Assembly: GCA_030036975.1 (NCBI GenBank)
Contig: JASHSE010000018.1
Coordinates: 1 to 16,482 of the forward strand
DNA length: 16,482 nt
Direction: 5' to 3'
Source: Xanthobacteraceae bacterium
GTDB taxonomy: Bacteria > Pseudomonadota > Alphaproteobacteria > Rhizobiales > Xanthobacteraceae
In this document: one piece after another, positions 1 through 6,631 of the stretch
How the letters are laid out: the number at the start of each line of letters is the position of its first letter
Numbering within the stretch: position 1 is the stretch's first letter
Position numbers and translations under genes: made by a program
Notes under the pieces: generated by a model
Database searches by the model: none
Seen by the model: the letters and a program-made list of their open reading frames with translations, nothing else
What the model was told of the DNA's origin: nothing

Positions 1-10
1 TTGAACCCCG

Positions 11-238
11 ATGCCTAATCATCTCGACCGCATTACATCGGACCTCAATGTTTTGAGTGGTCGGCCGTGCATTCGCGGCCAGCGAATTCGCGTGGCTGAT
101 ATCCTGGAGCTGTTGGCCAGCGGCGCGACACCTGCGGAGATTTTGGCCGATTATCCGTATCTTGAAGCTGCCGACATCACGGCATCCCTCGAATATGCCG
201 CGAGGCTCTTGGATCATCCGGTAATCCGGCTTTCCTGA
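11..238 (+). CDS. DUF433 family antitoxin
   Basis: This 75-residue protein has the compact DUF433 pattern: an N-terminal strand region (DRITSDLNVLSGRPCIRG), then RIRVADILELLASG, then a helix region ending EILADYPYLEAADITASLEYA. In this family the first part commonly forms a small winged or ribbon element and the second resembles a helix-turn-helix, fitting a DNA-binding, toxin-neutralising antitoxin. The stop is one base before the GTG start of the PIN-like toxin at 240, the usual antitoxin-first order of type II modules. The product is probably cytoplasmic, binds the toxin and represses its own operon. Ten bases upstream are visible, so the promoter and operator lie outside the window. Family assignment is from pattern recognition. 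The partnership rests on adjacency. Confidence 0.85.
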   Translation: MPNHLDRITSDLNVLSGRPCIRGQRIRVADILELLASGATPAEILADYPYLEAADITASLEYAARLLDHPVIRLS

Positions 239-239
239 C

Positions 240-575
240 GTGCGGTTTTTGATCGATGCGCAGCTGCCGCCGAGTCTGGCAAACCATCTCTCTTCTCACG
301 GACATGAAGCTATCCATGTTTCCGACATCGGACTGACCGCTGCACCTGATAAGGTCATTTGGTCCCGCGCTACTGCTATCGGCGCCGTCCTCGTTACCAA
401 GGATGAAGATTTCGTGATGATGCGCGCCTTGGACAATCAAGGGCCGCCGGTCGTCTGGGTACGCACCGGAAACACCACTAAACGGGCCTTGATTTCACGG
501 GTTACGGAAAAATTGCCTGCCTTGGTTCACTCGTTGGAGCGTGGCGATACGATCATTGAGATATCAGATCATTGA
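240..575 (+). CDS. DUF5615 PIN-like toxin of a type II TA pair
   Basis: This 111-residue protein begins MRFLIDAQLPPSLANHL, the typical opening of DUF5615/Mut7-C-like PIN proteins. The early acidic residue is Asp6, and the second acidic cluster is TKDEDF (residues 53-58), followed by VVWVRTGN (71-78), where the family carries a conserved Arg/Gly turn. PIN-fold proteins use clustered Asp/Glu to bind Mg and cleave RNA, so a ribonuclease toxin is expected; the RNA target cannot be seen. The start is GTG at 240, one base after the antitoxin stop, implying co-translation. The length is normal for the family and the frame is intact. The TGA stop at 573-575 lies 5 bases before the ATG of the acyl-CoA synthetase, so that gene may be read from the TA promoter. 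Confidence 0.85.
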   Translation: MRFLIDAQLPPSLANHLSSHGHEAIHVSDIGLTAAPDKVIWSRATAIGAVLVTKDEDFVMMRALDNQGPPVVWVRTGNTTKRALISRVTEKLPALVHSLERGDTIIEISDH

Positions 576-580
576 GTGGT

Positions 581-2137
581 ATGCCTGCCTTCATTAACCT
601 CGGCGATCTCATTCCGCGCGGCCGCGATCCGAGCAAGATCGCGATCATCGATCTCGGCGGCGAGCAGCCGCCGCGTCAATTCAGCTTCGGGCAGCTCGAC
701 GCCATGGCGAACGGCGCCGCGCGCGCGTTGGCCAAGCGCGGCTTCCGCCGCGGCGACCGCGTCGCCATCCTCTCGGCCAACCGCGCCGAATATCTCGCGG
801 CCTATTACGGCATCATGCGCGCCGGCCTCGTCGCGGTGCCGGTGAATTTCAAGTTTCCGCGCGAGACCATCCATTTCATCATCGGCGACGCCGGCGCCAA
901 GCTCGCGGTCTGCGATGCGGCGCGCGCGCCGGACTGTCCAAGTGATATTCCCCATGTCACGTTCGGCACGGAATTCGACGCGTTCCTCGATCCAGGTCGC
1001 TTCGACCCCGTAACGCCGACGGCAGACGAGCCGGCGATGTTTCTCTACACGTCGGGATCGACCGGCGCGCCCAAGGGCGTCGTGCTCTCGCACGGCAGCC
1101 ATATCTGGGTGGTGGAGACGCGGCTTTCTCCCGGCCTCGACCACGCCATCTATCTGATCGCGGCGCCGCTCTATCACATGAACGCGCTGGCGCTGGCCAA
1201 GCTCGCCTGCGCCGCCTACGCCACCATCGTGCTGCTGCCGCAATTTTCGGCGCGCGCCTATATCGAGGCGATCGGGCGCTATCGCTGTAGCTTCCTCACC
1301 GCGGTGCCGCCGATGATCGCCATGATGCTGCGCGAGCGCGAAGCGCTGGCGCGCACCGATCTCTCCACCGTGGAATTCGTGCGCATGGGCTCGGCGCCGG
1401 TCAGCGCCGCGCTGATGGCGGCGTTGCGCTTGGCGCTGCCGCGCGCGTCGGTGACCAATGCGTACGGCACCACCGAGGCCGGGCCGGTGGTGTTCGGCCC
1501 GCATCCCAACGGCTTGCCGCAGCCCGAACTCTCGGTCGGCTATCCGCATCCGCAAGTGCGCGTGCGCCTGGTCGACGGCGCCAATCGCAATGCCGATCAG
1601 GGCGTGCTGGAAATGAAATGCCCGGCGCTGATGCTCGGCTACCACAATCAAGCCGCCCCGTCCGCACCGTCCCCCGCGAGCGGGGGAGCGGAAGGGCGGG
1701 GGCCGATGACGCCGGACGGCTTTTACGTCACCGGCGACGTGTTCCGCCGCGACGCCGACGGCTTTTATTATTTCGTCGGCCGCACCGACGACATGTTCGT
1801 CTGCGGCGGCGAGAACATTTATCCGGCCGACGTCGAGCGCCTGCTGGAGCGGCATCCGGACGTGGCGCAAGCCGCGGTGGTGCCGGTCGACGACGACATC
1901 AAGGGCCAGAAGCCGGTCGCCTTCGTGATCCGCAAAGTAGGCCGCGCGCTCGATGCCGACACGGTCAAGCGTTTCGCCCTGGCGCACGCGCCGGCCTACC
2001 AGCATCCGCGCCACGTCTGGTTCGTCGACGAGCTGCCGCTCGCCTCCACCAACAAGCTCGACCGCGCCGCGCTCCAACGCATGGCGCAGGCGCGGCTGGC
2101 GGCGGCGAGTAACGCCGATGCGGATTCTGCTTCCTAA
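581..2137 (+). CDS. Class I acyl-CoA synthetase / AMP-dependent ligase
   Basis: This 518-residue ANL-superfamily ligase activates a carboxylic acid as acyl-AMP and transfers it to CoA. The P-loop YTSGSTGAPKG is near residues 156-166, the A5 motif NAYGTTEAG near 293-301, and the FYVTGD hinge-side Asp at 386. The next segment, DDMFVCGGENIYPADVE, is the typical A8 motif, and a C-terminal NKLDRAAL places the catalytic lysine near 492. The acid substrate cannot be read; a medium- or long-chain or aromatic acid is possible. I chose ATG 581; an in-frame TTG at 572 overlaps the toxin stop and would add three residues. No good Shine-Dalgarno sequence precedes either start, suggesting coupling to the TA pair. 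Residues ~358-375 are an odd Pro/Ser/Ala/Gly-rich insert encoded by a palindrome, in a surface loop where relatives vary. Confidence 0.95.
   Translation: MPAFINLGDLIPRGRDPSKIAIIDLGGEQPPRQFSFGQLDAMANGAARALAKRGFRRGDRVAILSANRAEYLAAYYGIMRAGLVAVPVNFKFPRETIHFIIGDAGAKLAVCDAARAPDCPSDIPHVTFGTEFDAFLDPGRFDPVTPTADEPAMFLYTSGSTGAPKGVVLSHGSHIWVVETRLSPGLDHAIYLIAAPLYHMNALALAKLACAAYATIVLLPQFSARAYIEAIGRYRCSFLTAVPPMIAMMLREREALARTDLSTVEFVRMGSAPVSAALMAALRLALPRASVTNAYGTTEAGPVVFGPHPNGLPQPELSVGYPHPQVRVRLVDGANRNADQGVLEMKCPALMLGYHNQAAPSAPSPASGGAEGRGPMTPDGFYVTGDVFRRDADGFYYFVGRTDDMFVCGGENIYPADVERLLERHPDVAQAAVVPVDDDIKGQKPVAFVIRKVGRALDADTVKRFALAHAPAYQHPRHVWFVDELPLASTNKLDRAALQRMAQARLAAASNADADSAS
1653..1699. repeat. GC-rich palindromic element inserted in frame
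   Basis: An imperfect hairpin lies inside the acyl-CoA synthetase gene. The core is CCCCCGC-GA-GCGGGGG (1671-1686, perfect 7-bp arms). It is flanked by TCCGC/GCGGA (1661-1665 with 1688-1692) and CCGCCC/GGGCGG (1653-1658 with 1694-1699). The frame stays open through it and it encodes a PSAPSPASGGAEGRG-type peptide between the HNQ segment and TPDGFYVTGD. Similar CCCTCCCCCGC...GCGGGGGAGGG palindromes are, from memory, dispersed in rhizobial genomes. That it is a mobile repeat here is inference; the palindrome itself is seen directly. Confidence 0.7.
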
Positions 2138-2173
2138 ATTCCGCTCATTCCCGCGACAGCGGCAATCCAGTTT

Positions 2174-2256
2174 GTAGGATGGGTTGAGCGCAGCGAAACC
2201 CATCATGCCGCGTCGATGTGCAAATGATGGGTTTCGCTGCGCTCAACCCATCCTAC
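2174..2256. repeat. Long inverted repeat with 33-base perfect arms
   Basis: The left arm (2174-2206) begins GTAGGATGGGTTGAGCGC and ends ACCCATCAT. The right arm (2224-2256) is its exact reverse complement, separated by a 17-base spacer (2207-2223). Each arm contains the GATGGGTTGAGCGCAGCGAA unit, which I recognise as a common dispersed repeat in Bradyrhizobium-like and other proteobacterial genomes. The element sits between the convergent 3' ends of the acyl-CoA synthetase and yggS, so its RNA hairpin could serve as a bidirectional terminator or stability element. There is no T-tract. The TAG stop of yggS lies inside the right arm. Confidence 0.9.
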
Positions 2257-2930
2257 GTCGTCCCGCGCGCGCCGAAGATCGCGGTGCCGACCCGCACGTG
2301 CGTGGCGCCGAACGCGATTGCGATCTTGAAATCGGCGCTCATGCCCATGGATAGGAGCGCAAGCCCGTTGCGCCGCGCGATCTCTCCGGTCAGCGCGAAG
2401 TGCGGCGCCGGCGCTTCGTCGAATGGCGGGATGCACATCAGGCCGGCGACCGCCAGGCCGTGGCGCGCGCGGCAGGCGGCGATGAAGTCGTCGGCGTCCT
2501 GCGGCTTGACACCGGATTTTTGCGGCTCGGCGCCGGTATTGATCTCGACAAACAGAGTGGGGCGGCGGGATTGCCGCGCCATTTCCTTGGCCAGCGCCGC
2601 AGCCAAATTGTCGCGGTCGAGCGCGTGGATGGCGTCGAACAAAGCCACCGCGTCGCGCGCCTTGTTGGATTGCAGCGGCCCGACCAGGTGCAGCGCGACG
2701 CCGCGATGGCGCGCCATCAGCGCCGGCCATTTGGCCTTCGCTTCCTGCACGCGGTTCTCGCCGAATACGCGCTGGCCGGCGCCGATCACCGGCTCGATCG
2801 CCTCGGCATCGAACGTTTTCGAGATCGCAACCAGAGTGACGCCGGCCGGATCGCGGCCGGCGTCGCGGCAGGCCGTTTCGATCTCGCAACGCACCGCGGC
2901 GAGGCCGGCGGGCGGATTCATGGTTGCCAT
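2253..2930 (-). CDS. yggS: YggS family PLP homeostasis protein
   Basis: This is a 225-residue alanine-racemase-N-fold protein that binds pyridoxal phosphate and maintains PLP and amino-acid homeostasis without known catalysis. VTLVAISKTF carries the PLP lysine (Lys38). FGENRVQEAKAKW, LHLVGPLQSNK and the C-terminal SMGMSADFKIAIAFGATHVRVGTAIFG are family signatures, with the last binding the PLP phosphate. I prefer the ATG at 2930 (MATMNPPAG) because it gives the usual family length. An in-frame ATG at 2984 has a better Shine-Dalgarno sequence (AGGGG, 5 bases upstream) and would add 18 residues beginning MPFVGSVQF, so the longer form is possible. The gene diverges from the diguanylate cyclase at 3031. 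Its TAG stop is within the 2174-2256 inverted repeat, so the repeat's insertion may have reset the 3' end. Confidence 0.95.
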   Translation of the reverse strand: MATMNPPAGLAAVRCEIETACRDAGRDPAGVTLVAISKTFDAEAIEPVIGAGQRVFGENRVQEAKAKWPALMARHRGVALHLVGPLQSNKARDAVALFDAIHALDRDNLAAALAKEMARQSRRPTLFVEINTGAEPQKSGVKPQDADDFIAACRARHGLAVAGLMCIPPFDEAPAPHFALTGEIARRNGLALLSMGMSADFKIAIAFGATHVRVGTAIFGARGTT

Positions 2931-3030
2931 CGGGTAAATGCGCCTGCGGTTTCTCTCAAATTGCACCGATCCAACGAAGGGCATTTTTACCCCTGCCGGT
3001 TAGATTGCGAAACCGGGTCGAGGGTGCAAG

Positions 3031-4716
3031 ATGCCGGACGGGGTTCCGTTTTCCAAGAGGTCGGAGAGCGCGCGGCGCAAGCCATTGCGGCGCGGCAAGC
3101 CGACGCTGAGCATCCGCGCGCGCCTGATCGTGCTGGCGCTGCTCGCCGTGACGCCGCTGATGTTCGAGCGCATCCACGCCATCGAGGGGGCGCGCGCCGA
3201 ACGCACCGCGCACGCCCACGCCCAGGTCATCGAGCTGGCGCGGCGCGGCGCCGATGCGCAGGACCAGATCATCATCTCGGTGCGCGCACTCTTACAGATC
3301 GTGGCGCGAGTCTATGCCCGAACCGCGTTCGATCGCGACGAATGCAATCAATATCTCACCAGCCTTGCCGGCACCATTCCGTGGATCCACACGCTGTCGG
3401 TCGCCGCCACCGACGGCCGCATCACCTGCTCGACCCGGGCGCAGGCGATCGGACTGAACGTCGGCGACCGCGCGCATTTTCAACACGCGCTGCATTCGCG
3501 CGACTTTGCGCTCAGCGATTATCTCATCAGCCGCATCCACGAGCCGCCGACGATCATCGCCACCCTGCCGGCACTGAAGGCCGACGGCACGGTTGCCGGC
3601 GTCGTGCTGGCCGCGATCGATCTGCAATGGATTCCCGAACTCGCGGCCACCGCGACGCAGCATTCCGGCGCCTCGATCCTGCTGATCGATGGCGGCGGCA
3701 CGCTGGCGGCGGCTTCGGCCAATCTGGAAAGCTCGGTCGGCAAGCGCTTTGCCGATCACGCCCTGGTGCGCGACATGCTCGCTCACGACGAAGGCACGAT
3801 CACGACCGCCGGCCTCGACGGCGGCCGGCACATCTTCGCCTATGTGCGCGTGCCGTGGACCAATGCGAGCCTCGCCGTCGGGCTCGACCAGGAGGCGGTG
3901 CAGGCGGACATCGACCGCGACATCGGCGTCGGCTATATGCAGCTGGCGCTGATTGGCGCGCTCGTTCTCCTCGTCACCTGGTTCGGCGGCGACCAGTTGA
4001 TCGTACGGCCGATCCGTTCGCTGACCCGCACCGTTGGACGGTTCGGCCGCGGCGATCTCGAAGCGCGCGCCAGCGCCGAGCGCTGGGTTGCCGAATTCGA
4101 GCCGCTGGCCAGTGCCTTCGACGACATGGCCGACAAGCTCGCCCGCCGCGAGGAAGAGCTGCGCATCGCCAATCAGCACCTCGATGAGTTGGCCAGCCTC
4201 GACGGCCTGACCGGCCTCGCCAACCGCCGCGGCTTCGACCGCGAGCTCCAAAGCGCCTGGCAGCACGCCGCCGAGAGCCGACAGCCGCTGGCGCTGATGA
4301 TGATCGATATCGATCATTTCAAGCTCTACAACGACCGCTACGGCCATGTCGCCGGCGACACTTGCCTGCGCGCGGTCGGCGAGACGCTGTCGCTGGTCAC
4401 GCTCGAAGAGGCGGTGCTGGTGGCGCGCTACGGCGGCGAGGAGTTCGCGCTGCTGTTGCCCGGCCTCGATCTGCCGCGCGCGGCGGCGCTCGCCGAAGAG
4501 GCGCGCAAGGCGATCGAGGATCTGATGATCACCCACGCCGAGGCGCCGAACCGCCTCGTCACCATCAGCATCGGGGTCGAGGCGCTGGTGCCCGAAAAGG
4601 GCGTGCCGGCCGCCGACCTGGTCGAGGCCGCCGATGCCGCGCTCTACGCCGCCAAACGCAACGGCCGCAACGCCGTCGTCGCCCACGCGCCGCTGCAGTT
4701 CAGCATGGCGTCGTGA
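3031..4716 (+). CDS. Membrane diguanylate cyclase: Cache-like sensor, HAMP, GGDEF
   Basis: This 561-residue inner-membrane protein is predicted to make cyclic di-GMP from two GTP. A basic N-terminus precedes TM1 (about 31-46). A periplasmic region (about 47-300) with PWIHTLSVAATDGRI and an FALSDYLISRIHEPPTI stretch resembles a double-Cache sensor. TM2 is about 302-320, then a HAMP linker (IVRPIRSLTRTVGRFGRGDLEARA) and a short coiled coil. The cyclase domain starts at LDGLTGLANRRGF (390-402), with metal-binding Asp426/Asp428 in MMIDIDHF and the active-site GGEEF at 468-472. All catalytic residues look intact. The inhibitory I-site, normally RxxD five residues before GGEEF, reads EEAV (459-462), so product inhibition is probably absent. 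The start has a GAGGG ribosome binding site. The ligand sensed is unknown. Confidence 0.95.
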   Translation: MPDGVPFSKRSESARRKPLRRGKPTLSIRARLIVLALLAVTPLMFERIHAIEGARAERTAHAHAQVIELARRGADAQDQIIISVRALLQIVARVYARTAFDRDECNQYLTSLAGTIPWIHTLSVAATDGRITCSTRAQAIGLNVGDRAHFQHALHSRDFALSDYLISRIHEPPTIIATLPALKADGTVAGVVLAAIDLQWIPELAATATQHSGASILLIDGGGTLAAASANLESSVGKRFADHALVRDMLAHDEGTITTAGLDGGRHIFAYVRVPWTNASLAVGLDQEAVQADIDRDIGVGYMQLALIGALVLLVTWFGGDQLIVRPIRSLTRTVGRFGRGDLEARASAERWVAEFEPLASAFDDMADKLARREEELRIANQHLDELASLDGLTGLANRRGFDRELQSAWQHAAESRQPLALMMIDIDHFKLYNDRYGHVAGDTCLRAVGETLSLVTLEEAVLVARYGGEEFALLLPGLDLPRAAALAEEARKAIEDLMITHAEAPNRLVTISIGVEALVPEKGVPAADLVEAADAALYAAKRNGRNAVVAHAPLQFSMAS

Positions 4717-4730
4717 GAATGATCCTGCCA

Positions 4731-4826
4731 CGCGCGAAGCGCGGGGCAGGGGCCATCTTGCGGAGCAAGATGGCGGAGCGGGCGCCGGACTCGCCGCCCC
4801 ACTTTGCTCGACGGAGTTTCGTCGAG
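4731..4826. repeat. Cluster of three hairpins after the cyclase gene
   Basis: Three simple stem-loops lie in tandem in the spacer 4717-4943: CGCGC-GAA-GCGCG (4731-4743), CCATCTTGC-GGA-GCAAGATGG (4753-4773, perfect 9-bp stem) and CTCGACG-GAGTTT-CGTCGAG (4807-4826). None is followed by a T-run, so they are not clear intrinsic terminators. They could mark a dispersed structured repeat or protect the 3' end of the cyclase mRNA. No protein gene is evident before 4944. Confidence 0.6.
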
Positions 4827-4891
4827 TCCCCACGCCCCTTCCACCATCCTCTGCTCGCTTGCGCTCCAGGCGCCGGCGCCGCTGTCATCGT

Positions 4892-4922
4892 CCCTTCATA
4901 AAACGTCAGCACGTTTGAAGGG
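4892..4922. promoter_or_regulatory. Hairpin just upstream of the transporter cluster
   Basis: CCCTTC (4892-4897) pairs with GAAGGG (4917-4922) and AAACGT (4901-4906) pairs with ACGTTT (4911-4916), around a CAGC tetraloop with a 3-base bulge on the left. It ends 21 bases before the first start codon of the cluster (4944). It may be an operator or mRNA leader structure, or the last part of a terminator for the cyclase gene. The function is not determined. Confidence 0.45.
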
Positions 4923-4943
4923 GGCAAAGGCAGGGGCAGACCG

Positions 4944-5105
4944 ATGAGCGAAATTGCAGCGGCGTTAACGGGTTCGATCGAGCCGGCGCGGGGCGGCGGG
5001 CCGAAGCCCGATCATGGCGTCAATCCGCTGACATTGATCCTGTTCTTCGGGGTGTTGGCTGCCGACCTGGCGCGCTGCAAAACAGCAGGGGGAATTCGGC
5101 AATGA
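4944..5105 (+). CDS. Small ORF, possible remnant of a Pit phosphate transporter
   Basis: This is a 53-residue reading frame: MSEIAAALTGSIEPARGG, then PKPDHGVNPLTLILFFGVLAA, then a short tail ending GGIRQ. It has an AGGGG ribosome binding site 7 bases before ATG, and its TGA overlaps the ATG of the MFS gene (ATGA at 5102-5105), so it is probably translated and couples expression of the transporter. NPLTLILFFGVLAA looks like one incomplete membrane segment. From memory it resembles the N-terminal segment of alphaproteobacterial low-affinity inorganic phosphate (Pit) permeases, which would make this a stump left by deletion of the rest. Alternatively it is a genuine leader or small membrane peptide. 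Both readings are inference; the overlap and RBS are seen directly. Confidence 0.5.
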   Translation: MSEIAAALTGSIEPARGGGPKPDHGVNPLTLILFFGVLAADLARCKTAGGIRQ

Positions 5106-6631
5106 ACGACACTGCAGCGCCCGGCGCCGCCAAACTGGCGATCGCGAAAACCGTTCAAGAATACATCGACGAACTACCGGCCTGGTCCGACGGCACGAGA
5201 CTGAAAACTTCGCCGATGACCGGCATGCAGTGGCGCATCTGGTCGCTGGCGGCGACTGGAAAATTCTTCGAAGGCTACGTCGTGTTCATGACCGGCGTGG
5301 CGTTGCCGCTGATTACGCGTCAATTCCACATTCCCCCCGGCGTGAACGGTATCATCAGCGCGGCGAGCCTCGCCGGCATTTTGTTTGGCTCGGTGCTGCT
5401 GGGCGGCTTGTCCGATATTTTCGGACGCAAGCGCATGTTCATCGCCGAGATGATCATCTTCTGCGCCTTTTTGGCACTCCTGCTGCTTTGTACCAACTTC
5501 CTCTCGCTCGCGATCTGCTTGTTTGGGCTCGGCCTGGCGCTCGGCTGTGACTACCCGACTGCGCACATGATTATCTCGGAGAGCGTCCCGAGCACCGCCC
5601 GCGGCAAGCTCGTGCTCGGCGCCTTCGCCTTTCAGGCAGTCGGCGCGTTGGGCGGCACCGGCATGGGCTGCCTTGTTCTCGTGCTCGACCCCAATCTTTC
5701 GGCTTGGCGCTGGATGTACGCCACGGCGCTGATTCCTGCTTTGTTCGTGACCCTCGGCCGCTTCTTTATCGTCGAAAGTCCCAACTGGCTCGCCGTGCGC
5801 GGCGAGCATGACGCGGCTGAAGTATCGGTCACCCGCTTGCTGCATCGTGAGCCTCGATACCCGAGCAATGTGATCCTGGTACGGCCGGAGACCTCAGGTG
5901 AACACAAGCCGCGCAGCAAGGCTTCGTTTTGGGCGCTGTTTAACGATCGCAACCGCCGCGCCACGATTTTTGCCTCGGTGCCCTGGTTTATCCAGGACCT
6001 CGGCACCTACGGCATCGGCATTTTCACGCCGGTCATTCTGGCGGCTGCACTCGGCGGTGGTGCTGACCATATCCGCAGCCTGAGCGACATGATCACGAAT
6101 AGCATCCTCGCCGCGAAGGGTGCGGCGATGATCGATGTTTTGCTGATCGTCGGTATCCTGTTCGCGATCGCGCTGGCCGATAAATACGGCCGCATCTGGT
6201 TGCAGATCATCGGCTTTATCGGCTGCGCCCTTGGCCTCTTGATCGCCTCGTTTTCGATCGACGCCGGCGGCGAAAGCAAGATCGTGCTCATCTTCGCCGG
6301 CTTCATGCTGTTCGACTTTATGACCAATCTCGGCCCGAATGCGCAGACCTACTTGATCGCCGGCGAGGTCTTCCCGACCGAGGTCCGCGGCATGGGCGCG
6401 GGCTTTGCCGCCGCGTTTGCCAAGATCGGTGCGGTCGCAACGGCCTTCCTGTTCCCGATCCTGCTGGTGGCCATCGGCACGCGCACCTTGCTCTATGGGT
6501 TGATCGTCACCTCAATTCTCGGGGCGGTAGTCACCTGGATGTACCGCATCGAGACGACAGGCGTGAATCTCGACGAGATCGGCCGTGACGAGGCCACACC
6601 AAGTGTTGCAAACAAAAAGGTGGCAGCATGA
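5102..6631 (+). CDS. MFS transporter, phosphate:H+ symporter-like
   Basis: This 509-residue, 12-TM major facilitator protein has a cytoplasmic N-terminal stretch (VQEYIDELPAWSDGTRLK). The loop 2-3 signature GGLSDIFGRKR is at 101-111 and its C-half counterpart ADKYGR at 359-364. GLGLALGCDYPTAHMIISE (142-160) closely follows the PHS-family (PHO84-like) pattern GxGxxxDYPxxxxIxSE, where the Asp takes part in H+/phosphate transport. The C-half ends with AGEVFPTEVRGMGAGFAAAFAKIGA, a typical TM10-11 motif. Phosphate as substrate is supported by this motif and by the overlapping downstream PstS-type gene, but MFS substrates are hard to predict and an organic acid is possible. The start overlaps the upstream small ORF and the stop overlaps pstS, both as ATGA. 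Confidence 0.93.
   Translation: MNDTAAPGAAKLAIAKTVQEYIDELPAWSDGTRLKTSPMTGMQWRIWSLAATGKFFEGYVVFMTGVALPLITRQFHIPPGVNGIISAASLAGILFGSVLLGGLSDIFGRKRMFIAEMIIFCAFLALLLLCTNFLSLAICLFGLGLALGCDYPTAHMIISESVPSTARGKLVLGAFAFQAVGALGGTGMGCLVLVLDPNLSAWRWMYATALIPALFVTLGRFFIVESPNWLAVRGEHDAAEVSVTRLLHREPRYPSNVILVRPETSGEHKPRSKASFWALFNDRNRRATIFASVPWFIQDLGTYGIGIFTPVILAAALGGGADHIRSLSDMITNSILAAKGAAMIDVLLIVGILFAIALADKYGRIWLQIIGFIGCALGLLIASFSIDAGGESKIVLIFAGFMLFDFMTNLGPNAQTYLIAGEVFPTEVRGMGAGFAAAFAKIGAVATAFLFPILLVAIGTRTLLYGLIVTSILGAVVTWMYRIETTGVNLDEIGRDEATPSVANKKVAA

Noticed and set aside
569..2206. A 545-codon minus-strand open frame antisense to the acyl-CoA synthetase
   Set aside because: It is Arg/His-rich with no domain pattern and is explained by GC-rich third positions of the real + strand gene.
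2400..4187. A long + strand open frame crossing yggS and the start of the cyclase gene
   Set aside because: Its translation has no recognisable motifs and overlaps two well-supported genes in other frames.
3292..4833. A 513-codon minus-strand open frame antisense to the diguanylate cyclase
   Set aside because: Low-complexity Ala/Gly/Arg/Asp composition; a shadow of the cyclase codon pattern.
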